The position numbers and the translations under genes were made by a program. DNA of 64,000 nt from Tanytarsus gracilentus. Lineage: Eukaryota > Arthropoda > Insecta > Diptera > Chironomidae. The notes under the pieces are model-generated. The model ran no database searches, was not told the DNA's origin, and saw only the letters and a list, made by a program, of their open reading frames with translations. The stretch covers positions 2,018,001 to 2,082,000 of the forward strand of contig JAXRKN010000044.1 of the NCBI GenBank assembly GCA_038502055.1. The letters are read 5' to 3'. Below, piece by piece: positions 32,877-43,430 of this stretch (the stretch's first letter is position 1; each line of letters opens with the position of its first letter).

Positions 32877-34209
32877 TTAAACTTGTAAATAGAACATTTG
32901 TCGAGCGGCTGCATTAAAATTGTTGAATTGATTAAGGACGTTCATTCGCTGGTGATTTCGCGCAACATCGATGTGAACATTTCTTACTCGCAAAAGATTT
33001 AAACTTCGATCAGTGACTTGAGGACATCCACGAACTGATAGAACTTCCAAGCACGAACAATTTAATGACAAAGCTCCAATGCCTCGATCGGTGATTAATG
33101 TACAGTTGAATAAATTAAGACGAGCTATTTCGGATTGATATTTGCTGATGCTAAACGAGAATTAAATGCATTAATAATTTTAGAAAATTTAAATAAATTC
33201 GAGAATTTACCTGAATAAAACATTATCGTTGACGCACGAAACAGACGCAAGGCACAAAACGCGAAGCCATCGAAATTTCTGTAGCATCAAATTTAGGCAT
33301 CGCTCGGTAAGCATGTTGCACCCACTCAAATCGAGCTCTTCTACCACGTGCGAGTGAAACACGAAAGCCTCGAGGCATCCAACTGTGAGCCAAAAGCATT
33401 TTGATAAATTTAATTTCCTTAAATTTTTACTTTCGATTATGATCGGCTGCATTGACTTCACAGTTAGACCATCGCAGTTGCTTAAATTTATCTCGACTAA
33501 ACTCTTTGAATTTTTTTCAAGCAATGGAATTAGCAAACCGTCAGTCAACCAACTACATCGAGCAAAGTTAAGCACTTCTATGTGCCGGCAGACTGTTCCA
33601 AGAACTCGAATAGGTTCGATTAAATTTTCATCGCATCCAGCCACATTAATATATTTCAATACGGTCAGTTCATCGTCGATGTAGTCACGAAATGTTGAGC
33701 AAACGCAGCGAAGTTGAAATAAATCTTTGAGATTTAGGAACTAAAAGAGAAAAATATTTAATTACTTTTTCTGCATTTAAAACTTGAACGGATACAGTTT
33801 CATAACTTGAGTAAACAAACTTGAACTTGAATTTTTCCTTTCTAGTTTTATTTGAATGTATTAAGAAATTTTAATCCATGTTTTTTAAACTTCCAGAAAA
33901 TTTTTGCAATATTGAATCTTATTGAATAAAATCTATTTAATTATTTTTATGCTTGAAGCTCTGACTTTATTGTTACTAATTTAATTAACATAAATTACCA
34001 CTTAAATGCACTTTAAGGAAAAATTTAATTTAATTTTTTTAAAAAGTTTATGGAAAGTTTTATGCTAAATAAACTCAGATTTTAAAATAATTTGTCTAAA
34101 AAATTTTTAATTTAATTTTATTTGTTTCCTAAAGGATTTTAAAGTTTACCTTTTGAATTTCACAGAACGTGTCGCTATAAACTAAATCAAGAATATTTAA
34201 ATTTGTCAT
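32877..34209 (-). CDS. FBXL15: F-box/LRR protein 15 (jetlag-like)
   Basis: Three exons, 34150-34209, 33211-33740 and 32877-33150 (864 nt, 287 residues). An F-box covers about residues 5-44 (LDLVYSDTFCEIQKFLNLKD, then LFQLRCVCSTFRDYI). Six or so cysteine-containing leucine-rich repeats follow (VLNFARCSWLTDGLL, EINLSNCDGLTVKSM, ELDLSGCNMLTERCL, RLNLFNCTLITDRGI, VLSVRGCPQVTDRSL). The C-terminal signature is NVHIDVARN with a final FYLQV, matching the end of animal FBXL15. FBXL15 is the substrate receptor of an SCF ubiquitin ligase; its fly homologue jetlag targets Timeless in the circadian clock. Start chosen at the ATG heading the F-box exon. Divergent from the V-ATPase gene at 34635, 425 bp apart. 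Confidence 0.9.
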
Positions 34210-34634
34210 TTTAATTGTTTATTTATTGAATTAAATATTTTTTAACATTATTCACTTGTTTCATTTTATTTGTGAGATTAAGAAACATATTATGGGTGGT
34301 GGAAATTTTCGCCGCACTCCCAAAATGCCCACAATTTTTTTAAATAATTTTCTATAAACTTTTTAATAAAATTCCAGAAAGTCAAAAAAGTTTTTTTAAA
34401 TTTTTATCAAATTTCTCTCAATTCAAATTCAATTAGTTAATTTTTTAATAATTAACTCTCGTCCCGCGCAAATTTTTAAATCTAAATTGTGCAACCCCCT
34501 GTATGACTCAGGGGCCGATCAACGCGTGTGTCATGTGATTAAATAGAAAAAATATTGAAGAGACGAGTGAGAGTGAAAAAATTAATTTTAATTATCAAAC
34601 TAAGCTAAATTCGACCAAATTTTAGGCAATCAAG

Positions 34635-35261
34635 ATGCGCTACACCCTCACCTATACGTTCACGGGCACAATTGTGACACTCTCGTCCATATGGATTCTC
34701 TATCATGTCCTAACTGGTCAGGGTGAGAGAATTTCTGTCGGATGGTTCTTGGAGGAGACAAGTCCATATATGTGGGCTTGCTTGGGCATTGCCTTTGCTG
34801 TCGCCTTCTCGGTCGTCGGTGCTGCTATGGGAATTCACACAACGGGCGTGTCAATTGTCGGCGGTGGCGTCAAAGCACCAAGAATCAAGACTAAAAATTT
34901 GATCTCGGTCATTTTCTGTGAGGCTGTCGCTATCTATGGACTCATTACGGCTATCGTCTTGTCCGGCATGCTTGAGCCATTTACGCCCGATTTAGTTGCC
35001 ACAAATCCAACAATGAGAGGCAACAACTGGATGGCTGGTCATGTTATGTTTGGAGCTGGATTGTCCGTTGGACTTGTCAATCTCTTCTGTGGCTTAGCCG
35101 TCGGCATTGTTGGATCTGGTGCTGCTCTCGCTGATGCTGCCAACTCTAGTCTCTTCGTTAAAATTTTAATTGTCGAGATTTTCGGCTCTGCCATTGGTCT
35201 GTTCGGACTCATCGTTGGCATTTATATGACCAGCAAAGTCAAGATGGGAGATAAGGAGTAA
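34635..35261 (+). CDS. VhaPPA1-1: V-type H+ ATPase 21 kDa proteolipid subunit c''
   Basis: Intronless 208-residue frame. One N-terminal helix (TYTFTGTIVTLSSIWILYHV) is followed by two tandem proteolipid hairpins. Repeat one is SPYMWACLGIAFAVAFSVVG through ISVIFCEAVAIYGLITAIVL; repeat two is GAGLSVGLVNLFCGLAVGIV through ILIVEIFGSAIGLFGLIVG. The buried glutamates in FCEAVAIYG and VEIFGSAIG mark the two proteolipid half-repeats; the proton-carrying one lies in the conserved EAVAIYG helix. This is subunit c'' (ATP6V0B, fly VhaPPA1-1) of the membrane rotor that acidifies endosomes, lysosomes and secretory organelles. Codon use is richer in G and C at third positions than in neighbouring genes, consistent with high expression. 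A likely polyadenylation signal AATAAA is near 35490. Confidence 0.97.
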   Translation: MRYTLTYTFTGTIVTLSSIWILYHVLTGQGERISVGWFLEETSPYMWACLGIAFAVAFSVVGAAMGIHTTGVSIVGGGVKAPRIKTKNLISVIFCEAVAIYGLITAIVLSGMLEPFTPDLVATNPTMRGNNWMAGHVMFGAGLSVGLVNLFCGLAVGIVGSGAALADAANSSLFVKILIVEIFGSAIGLFGLIVGIYMTSKVKMGDKE

Positions 35262-35812
35262 ATTCGATATTTAGATTGATTTAAATTAGGGGCTACGAAG
35301 AGTCCTTAAAGTATTTTAAAGTGCATCTCTACATCGTGCAAAAAGTTTAGTTAAATTATTCCAAAAAAATGAAAATTCCTCTTCAATTGTAAATTTTTTG
35401 TTTGATTTATTTTTCCTTAAAGTTCTTCATCAATTATCTATTAATATATATATAATATACATGTATATCACATCATTCATTATATAAATGTAATAAATTA
35501 AAGACGTTATAATGAATAGAATTGTTCTATATATATGCATTCAAAAATTTAATTTGCATTACGATTATTATTGAACGATAGTAACGAAGAAAGTTATGCT
35601 TAGTGAAAGTGAAATAAAGAAATTTAAAAGAAAATTTAACGGTCTGAATATATTTAAAAATATATATTTAATGGAAATTAAATCACGTTTTATTGCAATC
35701 ACGTGAGATTTAAAAATTTACACCTTTCCATCGTGACCTAACTTAAAAATTCATCATCGTCTGCATATACTGAATTTTCTCTACTTATCAGTCTCCTCAG
35801 CCACTCGTACTC
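35262..35812. other. convergent 3' regions
   Basis: Holds the 3' UTRs of VhaPPA1-1 (plus) and Mon1 (minus), which converge here, with AATAAA-like signals and a TATATATA run near 35450. No gene. Confidence 0.55.
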
Positions 35813-37404
35813 CTAGAAAACATGCGTGCCATTCATAAACAGCCTATCGTCATCCTTTTTAATCCACTTTAGTAACTTATTCACCAGCGGTATAATTGAT
35901 TTCTTATCGACAAGAGGCTCAAACGTTGCGTAGAGTTCATAATTTGCAGTCACCCATGCGAGTTGAATTTCATGCTCGTGCATCTCGTAGATTAATTTTA
36001 AGGGACGTGATGTACGGTGAATGCGATTGTGGAGGTCTTTATACATTCCTTCGAGACGTTGAAATTGATCTAAAAGAATTTTTGAAATTTTTAACGAATT
36101 TCTTTAAAGATTTTAATAACTCACCCAAACTATTATATGGCACTGAAATCGCTGAGCACAGCAATTGTGTGTTTTTCTTATTCTTATACAAAAAATGTCG
36201 AATTTCAGGAGTTCCTACCGACTTCAAATTAATGCCTCGATCTTTCATGCCCTCATTAATTGCCTCCATATAGTTAGATCGTCTCAGTTTTTCGCATATA
36301 TTCTTTTTGGCATTTGAAAGTGTTGGAAATGATTCTTGATCGACAGTCATGAGGAGCAGGCATGCCTCGCAGTCATCCGCTAAATAAGAGATGTGGGCGT
36401 AGAGAGCTCCGTTTGGATCAAACTTCGGAAGGCAGATTGGCATCCAATTTTCAGCAGATTTAAAGCTTTCAGAGCAATCGACGACATTAAAGATGAGCCT
36501 CAAATCGTCCGTGTGCATGCAATAGTTCTTCATTCTAACTAGCGTGATGAGTTTATTGGTAGCTAGGAGCACCGCAAACACTAGGTTCTTAATTTTTGAG
36601 CAGTTTGATTGAATTGTAGATGTGATGTGATCTCGAGCACTCGCTTCCATTGGCAGAATTCTAACCGAATGAGTCAACGATACAAAGGAACTATTTGAGA
36701 GTCTCGTTTGCCTTTCATTCCGCAATAAATGATCCACCCACCGCTCCGAGCCGGCAACGAGCTTACGGAGATCATAGTTATTGCGTTTTTCATAGACATT
36801 GTTCATATGACTTTGAGTGACGATGAAAATTATTTGATTATAGACATCGCTGTAAGATAAGAGTAATTGTGAGTGTAAAGATAAAATGTAATATAAAGCA
36901 AACCAACATCAATTGATTGAGAATTTGTTGTTCGCTACGTTTTGACTTATTAACGCCGACCAGGATGAGTGGACTTCGAACTAGGAACACAAATTTAGTA
37001 TTTTTGGCTGTTATGGACTTGATGCAATCGTCTCCCGACTGAACAACGCTTACGAGTGCTTGCAAGAGACCAAACAAAGTATTTAGTTTATTTTCGTCTC
37101 CATGAAGTGTATAAATTGGTTTTCCAGCCGTGCTCAGGATAAAAACTTGACATTTCTTGTTGATAAAGTCACTGTCGTGAAGGTAGTCGTACTCGTCTTC
37201 CACGTAATTGTTTAATGAACTGGAACTCGGACCACTGCTATTAAGCGTTTGATCTTTAGAAATTTCATTTTCAGAACTGACTTCACCATTTCTAATTAAT
37301 TCTATGTGATTCTCCACCAAATTAATCTCACTTAGTGCATCAACAAGTGCACAATCTTCGAGTCTTGACTCTTCGTCTTCCGATATTGTGCTAATGTCGC
37401 TCAT
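35813..37404 (-). CDS. Mon1: vacuolar fusion protein Mon1
   Basis: Three exons, 36908-37404, 36125-36849 and 35813-36069 (1479 nt, 492 residues). The acidic, disordered N terminus (STISEDEESRLEDC) precedes the first longin domain (INKKCQVFILSTAGKPIYTL, then KNTKFVFLVRSPLILVGV). The second domain contains NYDLRKLVAGSERWVDHLL and the third starts near SKIKNLVFAVLLATNKLITL. The C terminus carries HNRIHRTSRPLKLIYE and AWVTANYELYATFEPLV, both hallmark Mon1 segments. With Ccz1, Mon1 is the exchange factor that activates Rab7 during endosome maturation and autophagy. The first intron donor appears to be GTTGGT, weaker than usual; the alternative GTTTGC six bases downstream would break the frame. It shares its strand with Cul3, 590 bp upstream. 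Confidence 0.95.
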
Positions 37405-37993
37405 TATAACGCTAATTTAATAAAATAACTTTTTTGCTAATATGCAAAATATTTTTTTCTTCTTTTTTGTTGTAGGGAAAGTGGAATGAAATGCGAATGA
37501 ATTTGAATTTGTAAAAACCGTTACAAAATTTTTAGAAATTATTTTTTTACTTTCCTTTTTATTTTCTTTTTTTTATGTACATAATTCATCATTTTCTTCT
37601 TCTTTTTTTATCAAATTTCAACTAAAGTAATTTTTCTTGCTCTCTTATCACTCCTAGATAAATTTTATAAATGGATGAGCGATGTGTGATTTTAGTCGAA
37701 TTATAAAAAATAATTTTGAAAAAATTCATCGCATTCTCCATGTGGTTGCGTGACAAGACGCTGATTTACCTTTTTATTAAAATACAAAAAACAATAAAAT
37801 TTACGATTTTAACACAGCAGAAACAATCAAATCAATGTCTTTTAAATCCATCATGATTAACAGAAGACAATCAAAAAAATGTGATGACGAATGCATGATG
37901 AGATTCAAAAATCTTTATCAAGTATTATTATTATTACGAAAAAATATTTTTTATGCATCTTCAGGAGTTTGTTTTTGTGGAAAAAATGATAAT
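37405..37993. other. spacer between Mon1 and Cul3
   Basis: Contains the Mon1 promoter region and the Cul3 3' UTR. The motif TAAAAACCGTTACA is at 37512-37525, about 110 bp upstream of the Mon1 start. No gene. Confidence 0.55.
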
Positions 37994-40900
37994 TTAAGCT
38001 AAATAGATGTAAACTTTACGATCCTCGGGAGTTCTTGCCAAATATTCGCGCTCAATCAGACCTTCAATGCGCTTCTTGATGATGACGGGGGAAGGCAGGA
38101 AGCGACTACGAAGCTGAGTGGTGACATCACTGACCAACAAATTATGCTGGAAAATGAAACAAACAAATTAGCTAATTGATTTGATTTAAAATTGAAAATT
38201 CTTACCGAGAGTTTTTTGCGAGACTTCATAATTCTAACAATCGCAGCTTCGATCTCGTGCTTTCGGTCTTCATCTACCTTGTTGCGAGTTTCTCGTCTTT
38301 CTGGCTCGGTTTCACCTTTAGCGGCAACAGTTTGAATCTTGACCCTTAAAAAATATTATAAAATAAATTAGTCTTGACTCTTGTTACTTAAAAAAAATAT
38401 TAGAAAAATCTTACTTATGGAATTTAGAAACAAATCCATCGTTCACATAGAACTCATTTGACGGCTCAATTTCTTTTGTTTTGGGCGTTCGCATGAGAAG
38501 TCGCTGCTGAAGTTTGCCCATAGAGAGTGATTGCAATGCTCGAATGAGATCCTTTTCAGGAATGTCTGTCTCTTGCTGAATTTCTTCGTAGCTCAAACGA
38601 TCGCGGTTGTTGAAGAGCATTAAAACGCACATCTATAATTAATATTTTTGTTAAATTTTAAGATCAAATTTTAGATGCAAGTATATTTACCTGATAGGTT
38701 GAGACCTGAAGAACATGCTTACGTAGCTGTATGGATCCTGAGCTAGTGCAAACTGATACATCTTTCACGCTGCAAGCGGCTTCGCTCTCGTTTCCAGTAT
38801 CTTGCTTTGTGCCATAAAAGACAGCATTGATAAAAGCAGTTCCTAAAATTTACCAGCAATTGAAATTTCCTATTCAAACTAATTAAAAATATTCCTCCTT
38901 ACCAAGCTGTGGTTGAAGTGTTAGCTGACGTCCCGAATGCTTTGCCAAATAAAAGCGCTTGAATGTCTCGAACGCAAGTCGCGGTGAATTTGGAATATTG
39001 CAGTTAGGCGTTGAAGATTGTGTTGGCCAAAATCCAGTCGTTAATATTCGTACACTCAATTCCACGCCACTCAACGACAAGCTCTGATTGCTAACGTGCG
39101 TTTTAAATTCTTCCATAATTGTATTTGACACTTGCATGTCCTTAAACATTCCCTCGAGCTTCGATGTAAATTGACATCCACATTCAGTCTAGAATCAAAT
39201 TAAATTTTCAATTTTGAAACATCTATATTGCCGCAAGTAGCAACTAACCTTTAACTTTGATATCATATTCTTCTCAGAGTCATCGCTAACGGACTTATTT
39301 AGGAGGAGACGTTTTGCCAAATGTGCTTTATAGTAGCGCTCGAAAACATCCTTTTCGAGGAGATATCTAAAGAGTACCATTGTCTTGTCCAAAATCGTTT
39401 CAATCTCTTGTTCCGACATCTTTAAATTAATTAAATTTACGATTAGATAAGTGTAATGTGTAAGGGTAGTTGAGGTAAGGACAAAATGATATACCAAATG
39501 AGTTCTTGAACGTTTAGGGACTTGCAATTCTAGCTCAAAATCATCGCAATCTTTTTGACAAAAATTCTTGAGCCATATTTTGATGAAAGGCGTTAGTTTT
39601 ACTTCAAAAATCTTTATCTAATTTAATACTCACTCCTTTACATCCTTTCTTGAGCTTATCGTCAATGAAGAGTGATAAATATTCGGGTGACTTATTATTT
39701 AAATTTAAAAAGTATTCAAAATCCGATGATATCATGTGTTTGAATGTTTTCTCAAAGTTAAATGAGTGATGGAGGAAGTGATCAAATCGATCCTTGAGAT
39801 CGAGAAGGTTTTGAACGTAAGTAATTGGATTGACGCCACCCTCATCCTCTTTAACGAGCGATGTACCTTGCTCGCGGAGATATTTGCTGACACACTCGGA
39901 AATTGTCTTGATGCCGTCGTTGACGCGTGAGAAGAGTTTGTACATACAAGCCAAATCATCGGTCTTGGTACATCGAAGCATATAGACGACACCTGAATTT
40001 TCCATTTCTACAATTGTACGCATATGCTTTTTAATTAGCTCATCTTGAACCACCTCCACAATTCGCTGCTCAGTGCTCTCGTCCAAGTACAATTTAGCCC
40101 TTTCGGCTTCCTCGGTAATTCGAGCCTCTACTCGCTTTATATAGACACTTGCACTATTTTCCGATAAAAATTTCTGTGATTCCATCGCATAGAAAGCTGC
40201 CGATTGTGTTAGGAAGGGTCGCTCAAAGTCTTTCTCATACACCCAACGGCTGTTGATGCCGAGAATCATGAGCATCTGACAGGCGTTCTTTATCAATAAA
40301 TGATCGATCGGTTCACCTTTTCGCTCATTCATGATCATGCTGAGAAGTGTCTCACGTAAGTGATTTCGAATGCGTTCATGACTGACAATTTCATCGCGGA
40401 AAATTATCAAGCCCAAATTATAAACATTATCGACCTCATTCTGTTGCACATAAACACGATCCATATACATTAGGATGTCGCGTATCATGACCATTGACGT
40501 TTGATGATCAGTCCATGCTTGATTTAGAGTCTGTAGAAAACTATTGTTTAGCGCCCGCAGAACGTCCTCGCGAACTTTCTGCTGTAAATGCAACATGACG
40601 ACCTCTTTTAGGCCATTATAGAGACGCTCGCCGTGCTTATGAAGCACCATTGTGTATGCATTACGATAGAGCTCCTCGAACGACAATCCAGAATTGTTTT
40701 TCTTCTGAATCTCCTGAATAGCGTTCTTTAGCAGCGACCATATGGACTCGACAAACTTCTCGTCCATCGTCATCTGTAAGTGAAAGTGGCATTAATTAAG
40801 TGGTTTGAATAAATTTTAATTCGTTAATCAGTAAATTTTGTCTCATACTTCACAATTGAATTTGGGTTGTAAATAAATTTCACTCCACAGTGGGAAGAAA

Positions 40901-41141
40901 TTAATCAGGACTTTAAGTCGCTGCTTAACATCTGACTTTAACATTATAGAATTTTGATAGCGAAAAAGTACTTTAAATTTCAACAAAAAAAAAACACTTT
41001 GCCGATTTTCACAGACTGCTGTGATATGTGAAGTGTTGAGTGATAAGAATTGACAATTTTTATTTCGCTGCATCATTAACTTACGGGAAATGCTCGAATT
41101 CGCATCTTGCCCTCCTTTTTCGGCGGCTGTTGGCGACTCAT
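37994..41141 (-). CDS. Cul3: Cullin-3
   Basis: Eight exons: 41085-41141, 39634-40773, 39249-39419, 38903-39188, 38691-38842, 38415-38632, 38207-38344 and 37994-38146; about 771 residues. The N terminus (KKEGKMRIRAFPMTMDEKFV) binds BTB adaptors. Cullin repeats follow, then the cullin homology domain ([39 protein letters not shown]). The winged-helix tail has the neddylation region IVRIMKSRKKLS and the end YLARTPEDRKVYIYLA. Cul3 scaffolds RING ubiquitin ligases that use BTB proteins as substrate receptors. The 1140-nt second exon carries most of the N-terminal repeats. It is divergent from RpS11, 760 bp apart. Confidence 0.97.
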
Positions 41142-41901
41142 TGTAGATTAGCTTAAAGTTGAACGTGTCTGTTATCAATTAAACTCCCTAAGGCCAACCG
41201 CGGAGAATTTTCTTAATGGCCTAAATTTTTCCGACTCAAATGATGACAATTAAAATTAAAACGAATATAAAATAAAGGCTCTCGGGATGTCCAGATGAGC
41301 GTGTGGGAATTTTACATTTCTCACTTGATTTCTTTGTCGCGACTTTCACTTATTTAGGTTTCAACTATTTAATGCAAGTGAGAGGCGAATTCTTTTTGTT
41401 TTTTTTTCTCTCAAACTTTTAAATTGATGTTGAAAAAATTTTTCTTCGATATTTGGCTACTTTAAAGATGTTTCGAGGGCAAAAATATCAATGTCACTTT
41501 GTGCCCGCAGCAGTTGTAAAAGTTTTTATACAATTTTTAGTGTGATTAAGACTATTTTAATACTTTGAAAATCGAAAATTATTAAAGAATTTTTGATCTA
41601 TGAATTTAAATCGAGAAAATTTTCGATGATGAACGAACCGTTTTTGAATGGAAGTGATCGGATGAAAGGAATTTTTGATTTTGTTTAAATTTACAGTGAA
41701 ATATTATCAAAAGTGTTTATTTATCAAATTGAGATGACTTTCTTGTTGTAATTGCGTTTAATTTTTAATTAACTTTCCTTAAAGCTACTTAAGAGTTTAA
41801 AAATTAAAACCATATTTGTAACGTATTTTAAAAATTTAAATTATTTTCGAGTTACGCATCCCTCGATGTATTTTTTCCTTTCTCTTTCTTTCCCCCTCAT
41901 C
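41142..41901. promoter_or_regulatory. divergent Cul3/RpS11 intergenic region with TOP tract
   Basis: Between the starts of Cul3 (minus) and RpS11 (plus). Just before the RpS11 ATG, about 41875-41900, lies a pyrimidine tract (CCTTTCTCTTTCTTTCCCCC) typical of the 5' terminal oligopyrimidine start of ribosomal protein mRNAs. A degenerate TGTAACGTATTTTA sits near 41818. Confidence 0.6.
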
Positions 41902-43103
41902 ATGGCTGATCATCAGGTAATTTTTCCACAAACTTTTACATAAATTAATGGTCAAGAGGTGCTCGCGAGAGTTTTAATTAAGTGAATTTAGTGCGTAACT
42001 CAGATGTGAACGAAAGAATGATCAAAATTCCGCGAATATCGTTAAAGTAATTGAATTAAATCAAATATAAACATTTCCATGTTCGCCAAAATTTTCTTCA
42101 AATTAAATTACTCAAACTTGCATGCACCTCTTAAACTTTTGTGATGATAAAAATCATGACGGTCTTCTGATTCATAGATGCGGAGATAAGTGATCCAGTA
42201 TTACACTAAACTGATATTAAATCACTAAATCTCCATCTAACCTCAAATTTATGAAAATATACTAAAAATCTACTTAAATGTTTTAGGTCGAGCGTGCTTT
42301 CCAAAAGCAAAAGGGTGTTAACCTTAACCGCAACATCAAGTTCATCAGTAAGAAGCCAAAACCTATTCGTCTCCACCGCAATGTTGGATTGGGCTTCAAG
42401 ACGCCAAAAGAGGTCAGTATTAATTAATATAAATGGAAACTTTAATATCAATGATGAAAAAAATCATGACGGTCTTCTGACAACAACGTGAGGAATGTCA
42501 ATTATCCCGAATCTGAAAAAAATAACTTTTTCAAATTTCCTCTCCAATTTAAGCACTTTAAGTAAAAAATAATTTCAATCATTTTAGGCAATCGGCGGTC
42601 ACTACATTGACAAGAAATGCCCCTTCACCGGAATGGTTGCAATTCGTGGACGTATCTTGACCGGTGTCGTCAGAAAAATGAAGATGCAGCGTACGATTGT
42701 CATTCGCCGTGACTACTTGCATTTTGTTAAGAAATACAATCGATTCGAGAAGAGACACAGAAACATGAGCGTGCATCTTTCGCCTTGCTTCCGGTGAGAA
42801 TTAAAACGATTTGTTTTATGCAAAAAAATAAACTTTTATGATGAAAAAAATCATGACGGTCTTCTGAAAACAACGTGAGGAATGTCAATTATCCCGAATC
42901 TGAATTTTTAAAAATGTTTTTGCATAAAAATATTAAATTATTTTGTTTACATTTAACTAATTGAAATATTTATTTTTAGTGACGTTGAAATCGGTGATAT
43001 TGCAACCGTTGGCGAATGTCGTCCACTCTCAAAAACAGTGAAATTCAATGTATTGAAGATCAGTAAAGTCGGTGGATCAAAGAAGAAGTTCAACAAGTTC
43101 TAA
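41902..43103 (+). CDS. RpS11: 40S ribosomal protein S11 (uS17)
   Basis: Four exons, 41902-41916, 42287-42412, 42588-42793 and 42980-43103 (471 nt, 156 residues). The start MADHQVERAFQKQKGVNLN is followed by GLGFKTPKEAIGGHYIDKKC and the OB-fold core CPFTGMVAIRGRILTGVV. Then come RRDYLHFVKKYNRFEKRH, the uS17 signature GDIATVGECRPLSKTV, and the end VGGSKKKFNKF. A structural protein of the small ribosomal subunit that contacts 18S rRNA. Exon 1 codes only five residues. Each of the three introns contains a box C/D snoRNA. A TOP tract precedes the ATG. Confidence 0.98.
42137..42220 (+). ncRNA. box C/D snoRNA, SNORD35-like (RpS11 intron 1)
   Basis: C box GTGATGA (42141-42147), guide ATCATGACGGTCTT followed at once by D' box CTGA (42167-42170), a possible C' box GTGATCC and a D box CTGA (42211-42214). 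The D' guide is complementary, with one G:U pair, to the conserved 28S rRNA stretch AGACCGTCGTGA. The D'+5 rule points at the C of AGAC, the site modified by human SNORD35. The second half differs from the copies in introns 2 and 3. Confidence 0.75.
42447..42520 (+). ncRNA. box C/D snoRNA, SNORD35-like (RpS11 intron 2)
   Basis: C box ATGATGA (42451-42457), guide ATCATGACGGTCTT, D' box CTGA (42477-42480), possible C' box GTGAGGA, second guide region TCAATTATCCCGAAT and D box CTGA (42513-42516). Almost identical to the intron 3 copy. The RNA is excised from the RpS11 intron and would direct 2'-O-methylation through fibrillarin. Confidence 0.85.
42834..42907 (+). ncRNA. box C/D snoRNA, SNORD35-like (RpS11 intron 3)
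   Basis: C box ATGATGA (42838-42844), guide ATCATGACGGTCTT, D' box CTGA (42864-42867), C'-like GTGAGGA, second guide TCAATTATCCCGAAT and D box CTGA (42900-42903). It differs from the intron 2 copy only in a base or two around D', while the flanking intron DNA is unrelated. That is how a functional RNA would be conserved. Confidence 0.85.
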
Positions 43104-43430
43104 TTTTAATGCTTAAGGACTTCGGGTGTGTTTTCCAAAAAATCATAAATGCACGACACGAGTGGATAATTGAAGAATAAAAATTTTGAAAATCAAGAAA
43201 AACTTTGAGGTATATTTTTTTTCAGTAAATTTACTTTTTATGCTTCGTTGTAAACAAAGAAATTTTTCAGTCACCTTCACATGCTTGCTCTTGACATTCA
43301 GTCACGTTATCTACTAAAAATATTTTCATCGAAACGCACCACGACAGCTGATGAAATTTAAAGTTGCTGCATAAAAAAAATTAGTGTTTTTAAAAAATCT
43401 TTCGCGTGGCAATGAAAAGAGCAAGCAGAC

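Noticed and set aside
39732..39992. 86-codon minus-strand frame
   Set aside because: Out-of-frame shadow within the large Cul3 exon.
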